In this document: positions 34,205 to 45,299 of the stretch, one piece after another
Layout of the letters: each line of letters begins with the position of its first letter
How positions within the stretch are numbered: the stretch's first letter is position 1
Source of the DNA: Lepturacanthus savala
Lineage: Eukaryota > Chordata > Actinopteri > Scombriformes > Trichiuridae
Assembly (NCBI GenBank): GCA_030544235.1
Contig: CM060477.1
Coordinates: 9,837,934 to 9,901,933, forward strand
Length of the DNA stretch: 64,000 nt
Direction: 5' to 3'
Notes under the pieces: model-generated
What the model was told of the DNA's origin: nothing
Database searches by the model: none
What the model saw: only the letters and a program-made list of their open reading frames with translations
Translations under genes and position numbers: made by a program

Positions 34205-37200
34205 ATGGCGGAGATGGACCAGCTGTTAGACGAGAGTGAGTAACAACACAAATTCACGGAGTTTTGCACCGTAAACACGCAGCCGTCCCGCGGTGGTGAA
34301 ACACATATCCGGTGATAAACCGCCACCGCTGCTCATGTAACGAACGTTTTAAGTTTCAGGCATAGTCCATAAAGTGATTTTTTTAGACGCAGAGAGACGG
34401 GACCCGGTCTGTCCGAGTCAGCTAACAGCTTGTTAGCGGCTAACGGCGGCTAACGCCGGAGTTCACAGCAAGTTACTTCAGCTCAACTGGGTAAACAAAT
34501 AACGTTAGCTTAGCAACGAGCTAACGTCTGCTAACCCCAGGTCATTTCAGTAACAACATAAGAGCTCTCTGCTGTCAAAAACATACACACACACCGCAGC
34601 TACTAGCTGCCTGTTTGCCTTCGCATAGTTTTTCCTTCAGTTAAACATTCTATGTTGTTGTATTTATCGGTAGTTTAGCTGTGGTTAACGCGTTGTGTGT
34701 GTGTCATTTTTGACATGGTGCTAAACAGCTTGATATGAGACATCCCACTCGGTGTGAACGGAGCTAATGGAACCGAATCTAGTGTAAGGTTAGCTCGTTT
34801 AGCACATTTGTTCCATATGATGTGTGCAGCTGATGCCCTGACAGCTCACACCGGGGGTAACGTTACAGGCCTAACTGCGCTAGCTATTGTATATCATACT
34901 CAAGTTACCTGGCTGCTAATGTTTAAAGGACACTCTAAGCAGCAGCAATTGTGTGCAAATGTCTTATTAGGGATAAATCTGACAGCTAATTGTCTTTGTA
35001 TATCACCATGGAGTGTTTGTATAGTTGTGTGTTTATCTTAGGGCTCTAATCTAACCCAATGTGTACTCTTTTTCAGGCTCTTCAGCAGAGGCACTTGTCA
35101 GTCTAAAAGGTACGTGAGCAGTTTGGTGATCCATCTTGCTGTACTTTTATTCTTGGAATCTTGGTGTGAGTACATTAAGAACTGCTGGTAACTGGAGTCA
35201 AATTGCGTGGAATGTTATGTCCTTGATTGGATTACACCCCTCTATGACTTTGTAATGACAAGCTTACACCGACATCCCACACTTCTTAATCTTATGTGAA
35301 GTATAATTTTAACGAAAGACAAAAATCTCTATATGCAGAACAGAGTGACAGAAATAATGGTACTCCACAGAAGCACATTTGTTGTAAAGTTAAATGAGAT
35401 TCACTTTGTTTTATTGTGATGTCTGCGAGAATGCAAGGGATGTAGTTTATTAGTAAAATGGCCTTCATTTATATTGACGTTTTTGAGCTGGATGATTATT
35501 AAAAAAAACTGAGCTGTAAAATATTTTTATAATGAAATGAGATATTCAAAGCTGCAACTGTACTTTTGGCGTCTAATAAACCCATATGGGTTAGGCACTT
35601 TATGAGCATGGAACAAAAATAAAAGAAATCAATCATTGATTATGTCTGGGATGATTTGATTTGGAAATGGTTTTAATTCTAATTTCGTTTTTCCTTCCAC
35701 TGGTTTTAATATATGCCTCTTTTTTTGTTTTGTTTATTTTTACAGAAGGCAGTTTGTCCAACACTCTGAATGAAAAGAACAGCTTCCCAAGAGCTCACAA
35801 CACCAGGGGACGACGTTCCTCCCTCACAATGGACACGGTAATAGACATAGTGACATTTCATTCAGTTTCGGGATTAAAACTCAAGAACGTGAAGTGATAG
35901 AGGAGCTTAACACAGTATAAAGAATGCAATGCTTTTGTTGAGAGACTGATTAATTGAAGTCTCTGGTAATACAATACATTACAAACTGTTGCTTCAAAAC
36001 ATAATAGTTTTGAAGCTTGGCTGAATGAACAAAGAAATACTCTTTGAAGCCATCACTGACTTTAAGCACAGAATGAAAGAAGCTGATGTAGAAACATGAA
36101 GTGCTTGAATGAAATTGTTACTCAGTAATTAAGCAATTGTCAAGTATGAAAGTGTTCTGTCAATTGATTTAGTTTAGATTACCTGTTTTTTTGTCCATGT
36201 AAGTGTTTTGTTGTGATTAGTTAAGTCAGACAGGTTTATTTTTCATAAAAAATACTGTAAATTGGGCATCATTTTTAAAGGCACTATTTTCTACTTGATT
36301 ATTTCTTCAGTTTTCATACCTGAATTTGGATTTATTACTAAAAAACAGATCTTTTTTCCTTAAATATTATTATTGTCATTGTTCTTATTATATGTAAGGA
36401 TACTTGAGGCTGCTTCAAACCAGAATTTCTCATTTAAAAAACAAGTGTATGAAAATGAACAGCAAAACTTGTCACAGAGTTATAGAGCCTGACTTTAAAG
36501 ACAATTCCAATAATCTTTACTGGAGAGTTGTGCAGCATTCAGACAGAAATTGAAGTTAAACAATTAAATTTATTCCAAGCTAAAACACATAAAAGTCTCT
36601 AGAAATAAAGCATCGCTAAACAAAATAGTGTCAGTGTTAAGAATCCAGTGTCTTTTGTGTGGATTAAATTACGGTGCTCTCTTCCGTGCACTCTTTGTTT
36701 CACTGAATGGCGTGTCATCCGCCCTCCGCTGTTTGTGTGAGCAAGGCAGACAGGACGTCAGACTCTGAATGAATTACGTCAGTATCAGCACCTGATACCG
36801 ATATTGGATCAGCTCAGTCCCATCGCTAATCATTTTCACATAAAATAGCAGCAGAGTAGCATGGTGTGCTCCCCTAAATGTTTTAAACGTCATGTTGACA
36901 CCAACTCCCACTAAAGACCTGAATATACTCCCGTACAGATATTTCCACCACAGCTGTAGACACTCCAGACAAAATATAACTTCAGCTTAATTTAAAAAAA
37001 GACATTTTTTGAGTTTAATAGGTTAACATTGGAGGAATCAGGTGTTTAACTGCAGCATTCTAATATAAAAAATAATCCTAAATTTCTGCATACAGACGGA
37101 CAGAAATCAGAGCAACTGAATATGTTCTTATGACACCTTTTTCCTCTAGTGTCTTTTTTCTTAAATGAGTTTCTTTAAACATTAGTTGGACATTTTCATA

Positions 37201-40200
37201 AACGTCAAACATTTGTCCTTCCAGCCCACAAGGAGTTCAAAGAGGAGCCGTTTATTTCGGGAGGAAGATGAGCAGCCACAGCAGCGTCTCTCATCCAGAT
37301 CCCCTCGGAGGAGCCAGAGAGTCTCCACCACACCACAGGTAACAAATGAAAGTGTGAGAGGTATGGAGAGATACTATTTTGCAGACATCACCTTGTGGTT
37401 GTGTGTGAGCTACGTGAGGTTGTGTTGCTCTAAAGGAAATATTCAGCAGTGGAAGGTAACTAAGATTTGCCACTGCTTATGTAGGTATTGGGTTAAGAAA
37501 GCCAAACATAGTAATATCTAGTTTATGTACCCTAATCCAGCAAAACAGGCCAGAGTTACTGATTATATCAGGTCCGATATTGACCAGTCACTTATCACAT
37601 TACTGCCAATTCTGCCACGGTTATCTCCATGTGAAACTCACTGTAGTCTTTTTTAAATACTGAATTATCCTTGTTATCCTGAACAACAGCATTCTTAGTA
37701 TAGTTACTCTTGCCTGCTGTGACCTGTGACTGCATCTTCACTTGTCTCTTGCAACAGGATAAATGATAAGATCAGCATTAGTGTCTATGTCAACAATTCC
37801 AGTAGTGGATTTATTAGGAGTTTAAAGGTTGCCAAGCACTTTAATAGATTTGATGCTTCTTATAGAACGTGTAATTGCTGTGCTATTGTTTTTTGTACTC
37901 GTGGTTTGCTAGTAGAAAGCTTTTATGTCAAGTAGCAACAGAATTAAGTGTGTTCCATCGGCATCAGCAATAGCTTATATTAATACTGCAATAACAGCGT
38001 GTAATGGCAAAACACAATGGGGCTGCTAGTTGGATGCAGTACGTAGTATGAGTATCATGTTATAGTGGGAGAATAAATGAGAATTTATTATACGACTAAA
38101 GAATGACTCACTTAAGGGATCTGTTATTTTAAGAGTACTTATGGAATGAATGTGGATTGATTGTTTTAATGATTTCCTTTGCAGAAGTTCTCTAATGTGG
38201 TGACACCTGATAAGAAGGCATCCCAGAAAATAGGGCTGAGGTTAAGAAACCTCTTAAAGCTACCCAAAGCTCACAAATGGTGCATCTATGAATGGTTCTA
38301 TTCCAATATTGACAGGTAAAGTCTCACTTTCACATTTAGATAGCAATAATTTATTCTGAATAAATGCAAATAAACATAGGACCCAAATGAAGTGAGGCTT
38401 AGCTCAGCTCACTACTGTACTGAATGCAGTCAGTGCCAGCAGCTAATCAAAACATATATATTACTTACCATCATGTAGTTTATCGTCAAACTGTTAAATC
38501 AACTCAGAAGAAAAGCCCTTACTTTGAAGGCTTAATTATAACCTTGGAAACTCTGTTGCTTTAACAATCTTTAAGCTTTTTTTAATCTGTAATTACATTG
38601 TTTTGTCATCTATTTTCTCCTAAAAGATCTTTTTATTTCCTCTTCCAGACCTCTCTTTGAGGGCGACAATGAATTCTGCCTGTGTCTCAAGGAGTCTTTC
38701 CCCAATCTGAAAACAAGAAAGCTGACGAGAGTTGAGTGGGGAACAATCAGGAGACTGATGGGGAAACCCAGACGGTACGCTGTCATCTTTATCCTTAGCA
38801 TTTTCTTTCATCGTCTTTGTCTTCATTCTTCTCAGATATTTAGTGTGTGTGCAGCTATTATCTGTGTATTTTTTTCCTCAGAAACAAATTGGTGTGTCGA
38901 GATGAAGGCCACTGCGCTAAACTCTGTTGTCTGTTGTTCCAGGTGTTCGTCAGCATTCTTCGCTGAAGAGCGGACAGCACTGAGGCAGAAGAGGCAGAAG
39001 ATGCGCCTGCTGCAGCAAAGAAAACTGTCTGACGTGTCGACCTGCAAAGACCTTCCTGATGAAATCCCCCTACCTCTCATCATAGGAACCAAAGTCACTG
39101 GTGAGATAACAGATCGATCGATGCTACTTTGTGTTTAGTTCTAATTAACTAACGGGAGCATACCAAGATGCTAATTTAGAGCCTATAGTAATGTGTTGCT
39201 ATTCCATTAGCATTGTCATACACTCTTAATTTCTGTTATTTAGTGGGTTCCACTTCTCTGTGCCTCTCTCAACAGCTCGACTCCGAGGCGTCCATGACGG
39301 TTTGTTCACAGGGCAGATCGATGCAGTTGACACTAGTGCTGCCACCTATCGTGTCACCTTTGACCGCAGTGGCCTGGGAACACACACTGTGCCTGATTAT
39401 GAAGTCCTGGTAAGACTCGCATGCTATCTGTCATTCATGCAACTATATAATGCATTATAACAACTTCTGTCTTTTATTTATTTATTTTTTAATCTTTAAC
39501 ATTTGCACCATATAGAAATTATAATGCCGTGTAACAAAAAAGATAAATCAGTGATATATGAGACAACTTAAAAAATGTCATGCGGTGTAACCCAAAAACT
39601 TTTTAAACTTTTTTTTAAACTTTTTTACTTTAACTCTCTTTAAAAACACATACCATCAACTAGTTTTATATTCTAGGTGGATTAAATGTTTAAAATGTAT
39701 TTTTTCTTTTGTCACACCATTTGGCATTTTGTGTCAAAAAGTGACAAATGGACTTTCAAATGACATGAAACCAACACAAAATGTACATTTTGAGAGACCT
39801 GACGAATGCTTTTAAAACTATTTTTTTTTTAAGTTTTTGAGTTTCTCATCTTGCCGACCATTATTTGTCATTGACCCATATCTGCGAGGATTTTAATGTA
39901 ACATTAATAAACATCAGGTGATGATTGTGTTGTTGTTTTGTTTTTTTCAGAGCAATGAGCCCAATGAGACCATGCCCATTTCCGCCTTCGCCCAGAAGCA
40001 CCGGACAACACGCTACCTGCAGAACCTCATGACTCCGCCTAGAGGGCCTTACCCGTCCGCTACCACTCCTGTCCTCATGGTACCGTCACCCTACATTTAA
40101 AGACAAACTTTTCTTATTTTGAGAAGGAAATATTCTCTTGCACGTTGATGTAGATGCGCTTAGTCAATGGTGGGATCTTCAGTATAAGTTCAGGCAATAA

Positions 40201-42406
40201 AATAATGTCATTAGGGAACATGAATCCCTTCAAACCTTTCTTCTTGTTTTCTCTTATACCTGCACACTTTCTGTCCCAGTATCAGCAAATGATAGTACAT
40301 TAATAGTGGGCATTTAAGTAGTGAGCATCCTACTGCAACTATAGAACTATTATACAACTTTCAACTCTCTGCTAAATGACTTAACTGTCCATTTTCAATG
40401 ACAGGACAATGACCCTCTTATCAACCAGTCACCATGGAGTAACAAGCTGACTGGTTCTGAGGTAGACACTCTGGGAGGATTTCCTGTCAAGTTCCTGGTC
40501 CAAGTGGTAAATATTTCCTGTAAAGTTGATGACTTTGCTAATTGCTGACACCGCAAATGTTTTATTATCTGGTTCTAACAAAATCTTTGTGTTGTTTTTG
40601 TGCCCTAGACAAGGCTGTCCAAGATCCTCATGATCAAGAAAGAGCACATCAAGCACTTAAAAGAAATGAACACAGAGGCAGAGAAACTGGTACAATCAAC
40701 ACACCTATTTAAGAACAATGCTTGTGAATAGCGGTTTGGAGAAAGCAGATCCCAACCAACCGATCAATGAATTATTTGCATTTGCTGTGATGAACATGAT
40801 TAAGACACAAGGCCTTGTCTAGAACCAGTGTTTGGTCAGTGTAACGTGTAGATAATAACAATACACTCTGAGGTAATAAAAGCACAATAGTTCTTATTTT
40901 ATTGATTTATGTAGTAATTAAAACATATTTATGGATATTATATTCCATTTCGGCCCAGTCTAATCTGCTAGATGCTGCTAAATCTTACACACTGGACCTT
41001 TTTAATAATATCGTGCAATAAATCCAGTGCCTCCTAAATCATGTTTCTGTCTTTGTAACTTTGTCTCCTTCCCCTAACACAACGCAACATTCACTTGTGC
41101 TTAGCAGTTCATCTGGTGGCCTTTTCACTATCCATTAAGTGTAATTGGACTGTAATCTTTTCGTACACTTTCCACCTTTCAACTTTATTTGTCAAAAAAG
41201 CAACAAAACACTATAAAGAAAGTTAAAGGTGATTATTTCCTACATACATCAAGCATAACTTGAATTACGTTGTTTTTTGTGTGCAGAAGTCCTACTCTAT
41301 GCCTATCGACCTGGACTTCCAGAAGCGATACGCTACCACAGTGCTTGAACTCGACCAGCTCAATAAAGATCTCAACAAGGTGCTTCATGAAGTTCAGCAG
41401 TTCTGCTGTGAGGCAAGTGACACCACACACTATCGCCCCTGAGGTTACCATAAATTACCAAATAATAGCAAAGTTTCAATTACAACTGGGTCCACTTTGG
41501 TGCAGTATATTGTATATTTTGATTTGTTAATTTATGGTATGTTTGGTTATTTATCCTGTATTTCACCCCTTTGTTCACATTGAAGCGATGCTTTTTTTTT
41601 CAAAGATGTGAATTTCCAATATGTGTCTGTTCAGCTGGCTCCGGATCAAGGCATGGTTCCCGCCGACCATCCCACAGAGCTGCGGCGGCGCTGTGAAGTC
41701 GAGGCCCAGCAGATGGTGCAGATGAGCAACTCCCTGAAGGAAGGACAGCAGGGTGGGACGAACCCCAGCCTCACGCACCTCATCTCTCGTCTCACTGCTC
41801 TGCTGCTACAGATCAAGGTAAACCACACGAAGCTGCTTGAGCTCACTCTTCTGTTATACAAATCAATGGTCAGTGAGTTATTTTTGTATTTCGGCTTGGA
41901 TCGTTAGGAATTTGGCAGCAACAATAATTTGTGTGACATGGATTTTTTTTCCCCCCAACACCTTTTTGTGTATGTACACACCAACAATTCAATAATATAT
42001 GAATATTTTGGTAACCTGTTGTTTCAGTGTTTGGCAGACGGGGGAGACCTGAATTCGTTTGAGTTCAAATCTCTAACAGACTCCCTTAACGACATCAAGG
42101 CTTCGATCGATCCCTCCAACCTCAGGTAAATGCTTCTATCTACACTTCTGCTCTAACTGATTCAAAACTACAGTGTGACATATTCATAGTTTTGGATATG
42201 TCTTATTGGGAAAACCTAATCATTTCTTCTTTTTTCCCGCGTCATTACCCTCGCCGGTTGCATTATTTATCATCACTAATGTTATTTTCTTTATTTTCAG
42301 CTGCTTCCAGAACAATGTTGAGATCCACGTGGCACACATCCAGAGTGGCCTTAGTCAGCTGGGCAATCTGCATGCGTTCGCTGCCAACAACACCAATGCA
42401 GTCTGA
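34205..42406 (+). CDS. lin9: LIN9, MuvB/DREAM complex subunit
   Basis: Scaffold of the MuvB core, which represses cell-cycle genes with p130/E2F4 and activates G2/M genes with B-MYB and FOXM1. Exons: 34205-34235, 35077-35109, 35746-35837, 37225-37338, 38185-38315, 38649-38774, 38943-39100, 39276-39409, 39951-40079, 40405-40506, 40609-40689, 41287-41412, 41635-41817, 42028-42125, 42301-42406 (1644 nt, 547 residues; human about 542). An in-frame TAG 9 nt upstream fixes the start. The DIRP domain spans about 98-195 (LRLRNLLKLPKAHKWCIYEW). A Tudor-like segment follows (RLRGVHDGLFTGQIDAVD). The C-terminal half is helical, with TRLSKILMIKKEHIKHLKEM, and ends HIQSGLSQLGNLHAFAANNT, nearly identical to human. 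The first 90 residues are less conserved. Exon 12 uses a GC donor (GAG|GCAAGT). Confidence 0.97.
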
Positions 42407-43280
42407 GCTCCTGCAGCATCCCCCCCACACACGCAGGTGCACGGCACACGATAAAAATCACCTCTTGAGCTGGCGCTTGCGCCCGAGTCGGCAAAAAACT
42501 GAAAACAAAAGCGCGCGTGGATGTTCTGGTCCACCTTTTACGAAATCAGAGTTCGGATGTTCCAGCGAAAAAAAAAAGCCTCAAAAGTTGGGTTCCTGAA
42601 ACTTATCGCTGATCGTCGTAAATGTTTTACCCACCATTTTTAATTGTATGAAAATGTTTGTGCACCCAATTGAAGGCAAACCTGCAAGAGACGGTCGTTA
42701 ATTCCACAAATCCACATCTTCAATCTCTTCAATGGTTATTTATTGGTTTCTTGTGCCAAACATTCTTACAGTTTTTATAGTCCATATTTATTTATTTTTT
42801 GAGTAGGTGTGTATGGTTCTGAAACGATATTTTGCTATCTCTAAAGTTCCCTCCCCTGTATGTGTTGTGTTCTGTTCCATTGATGGTAAGCACAGGGGAG
42901 GCTAAAGAATGTTTTATAAAGTTGTTTATTGTAGATAATTGTACAATATTCTCTGATTATTAGGACTATTGTCGACATTTCTGCTGTGTATTCAGAAATG
43001 GCTTTTGTAATTTTGTGTGCACTGAAAAAAGATTTTGGTATTTTTATAAAAAGGAGGACTCTGGGGTGTTGATGCCTTTTACTCCTTAAGACGATCTTAG
43101 CATTTCCACGTTTGGCATGGCTGTTGCTGCGACACCCCAACACTAAGCCTGCAGCACTGACGCAAGCTGAAAAATTCAAATCAACAGTTTTTTTCCTAGA
43201 GAATCTCCTTTTTCAGTTTTGTAAAGTTGTATATGAGAGTGCCTCAGGGCAATTGTATATAAATGTTCCTGTTTTTTTAT

Positions 43281-43286
43281 ATTAAA
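43281..43286 (+). terminator. lin9: Poly(A) signal of lin9
   Basis: ATTAAA variant signal about 875 bp after the lin9 stop, just before the oppositely directed mixl1 signal. Confidence 0.5.
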
Positions 43287-43326
43287 CATAATATTGCAAA
43301 GCGTTATTTGTTCTACTTTTTTAGTC

Positions 43327-43332
43327 TTTATT
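43327..43332 (-). terminator. mixl1: Poly(A) signal of mixl1
   Basis: AATAAA on the minus strand (TTTATT on plus), about 125 bp beyond the mixl1 stop. It faces the lin9 signal only about 40 bp away. Confidence 0.5.
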
Positions 43333-43456
43333 TACAAATAAGGTTCTCGTGAAACCAACAGTTAATAACCATTTTACAATAAATAGAAAAAAATAGTTGT
43401 ATACACACACAAACAACTGTATACCAGGTATCTTACTTTACATCAGCTCTTATAGG

Positions 43457-45013
43457 TCACATAAAACGACCAAAACCAGCCATGGCCTCGTTTTCCCAGT
43501 CAGAATCCGAATCGGAAAAGTCAGTCGCATGGATCGGGGAGAAGGGACTGAACCTGTCCCCCATGGGCCTCACTTGTGGGTACTGGATTTGACACCCGGT
43601 ATCCTTAGGCGACGACCTGCTGAAGTTATTCTGAGTCGGGATGGGAGGGATCACGACCTTCATCTCCGGCCCTATGGTCTTGTTCGGTGGGAAATTGTCA
43701 TATTCCACCAGGACCTTCTGACCCTGTTTGCCGGTGACGGCCGCTTGATGCTCGTTCTCCTTGGGGTAAAGGTGGACGTTGCAGCAGGGGACGTTGACGC
43801 TCAGCTCGTGGCACTGCAGCTGCTCCGGCTTCACGCCGCTTCCCTCCTTGTCGTAGATGCAGGGGACGGGCGTGTGGTCGTAGCTGCTGGATTTGGCCAG
43901 TAGGCCGCTCCTGTGCGTGTCCTCCGTGTTTTGATGCATTGTGGGTCTGACGCTGTCCTCCAGCCCAAAGCCTCCTACCCTGAGAGCCTCAGCCCCGTGG
44001 TGGTTGTCATAAACTGAAAGAAGAAACAAGAAGAGAATGAAGTGGTTACAAAATGAGTGAAATATTAATAATGTATAACTTTTTCTAACAACTTATTGTG
44101 AGACTAGAGTGTAAAAATGCACAAAGGAAGATATTGCACTAATAATCATGTAATAAACCAAGTATATACATTAAAGGGCTGCATTTCATGTGGGTGAGGG
44201 TCTACTTAATACCAGAGATAGAAGTGGATTTGAAGAAAAAGTGGTGAAAATATGTGTAACAATCACCTTTCTCCGGGCCCATCCTGCTTTGGAGTTGGCT
44301 AAAAGCTAAGGACGGATTAGAAACCTTCATGGACACAGATGAGCCAACTTGGCGACGAGACTTTGCTCTTCTGTTCTGAAACCACACCTGGAATTTGGAA
44401 AACAAGGAAAGCATGTTACAAAAAAAGCGAAATTCGTTTTGTAGCGTTTTTTTGCCACTTATTCACACTCATTATTTCTTCCATGGCATTTAAAGCAGGC
44501 TTTACCTGAATCCTGGACTCCGGCAGCCCGGTAAGAGCCTCCAGTCTCTCTCGTAAGTAGATATCCGGATATTTCGTGTCCGAGTAAACTTTCTCCAGCA
44601 CCTCGATCTGCTGCTGGGTGAAGTTGGTTCTCTTTCTCCTGTGCGTCAATATCGACACGCATTTGTCCGCCCTCGGCACGGAGTTTGCGGAGTTGAAGTA
44701 GCTCGTCACGTCCGAGGCTCCGTAATCTGGAAACAAACACAGGGTTATTTAGTTGACAGTTTGGACAAAGCGGAGTCAGGAGAGAAAACAAGCCTGGAGC
44801 CGTGCGTAAATTACGCACGGACCCAGCGGTTATTCCCGGGACCGGGTTCTCGCGATCCTTAGCTACACCTCTGAAACCACGCATGTTTAGAAGCGTCTGA
44901 AGTGAAGCCCACCAACCTGGGTTCCCCATGCTATTCTTCTGCAGAGCTCCTTCGTGATACATCTGGAAGGAATTCAGATCCCCGACGCGCAGGTTCCCAT
45001 GAACGGCAGACAT
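43457..45013 (-). CDS. mixl1: Mix paired-like homeobox protein (Mixl1/Bon type)
   Basis: Homeodomain transcription factor of Nodal-driven mesendoderm formation. Exons in transcript order: 45013-44917, 44726-44506, 44387-44267, 44013-43457 (996 nt, 331 residues). No in-frame ATG exists upstream before a stop, and the start has A at -3. The homeodomain covers about residues 61-120, beginning HRRKRTNFTQQQIEVLEKVY; helix 3 reads RIQVWFQNRRAK, so position 50 is Gln. Exon 4 contains PPNKTI (residues 255-260, about 43690-43673), the Smad interaction motif of Mixer-type proteins and FoxH1. It ends in an acidic DFSDSDSDWENEAMAGF, the conserved Mix C-terminal acidic region. The protein is longer than human MIXL1 (232), as expected for the fish/frog Mix type. 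Context between lin9 and acbd3 matches human 1q42. Confidence 0.95.
44800..44820. repeat. Short palindrome in mixl1 intron 1
   Basis: CCGTGCGTAA, one A, then TTACGCACGG: a perfect 10-bp inverted repeat inside the first intron. Function unknown; it could bind a dimeric factor. Confidence 0.7.
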
Positions 45014-45092
45014 GATCCTCGACGTCTTATTCCGACAACGACAGACTTTGAGATTGAGGCCTGTGCGCTCGCGGGACTTAAATCCCCCCTCG

Positions 45093-45286
45093 ATCAAAGG
45101 TGATGCTGTGCGTATGTGTGAATGGCGCGGCCATCAGAGCCGGCTGGCACAGCAGCAGCCCCCGCAACAACTTCAGACGTCTGCGGGCCGCAGGAGGTGT
45201 GAAGGCATCGCACCTCGGACGCTGGAGCGGCCGCGGGTCTCTTTTTTTTAAAGGGGTTTTAATGGAATCTGCATGTTCAATACACA
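45093..45286 (-). promoter_or_regulatory. mixl1: mixl1 upstream motif cluster: TCF/LEF, Smad, T-box, FoxH1
   Basis: Distances are from the mixl1 ATG. ATCAAAG at 45093-45099 (about 80 bp) fits TCF/LEF. CAGACGTCTG at 45174-45183 (about 160 bp) contains two inverted AGAC/GTCT Smad half-sites. AGGTGTGA at 45195-45202 (about 180 bp) is a T-box site. AATACACA at 45279-45286 (about 265 bp) is the reverse complement of the FoxH1 consensus TGTGTATT. Mix-family genes are known Nodal, FoxH1/Smad, T-box and Wnt targets. Binding here is inferred. Confidence 0.5.
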
Positions 45287-45299
45287 TCGACAGAGAAAA

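Noticed and set aside
43397..43903. 168-codon plus-strand ORF
   Set aside because: Lies opposite mixl1 exon 4, which has a conserved protein; the plus frame has none.
45014..45097. N-terminal extension of the mixl1 frame to 45097
   Set aside because: It contains no ATG (the first codon is TTG), so the ATG at 45013 is the first usable start.
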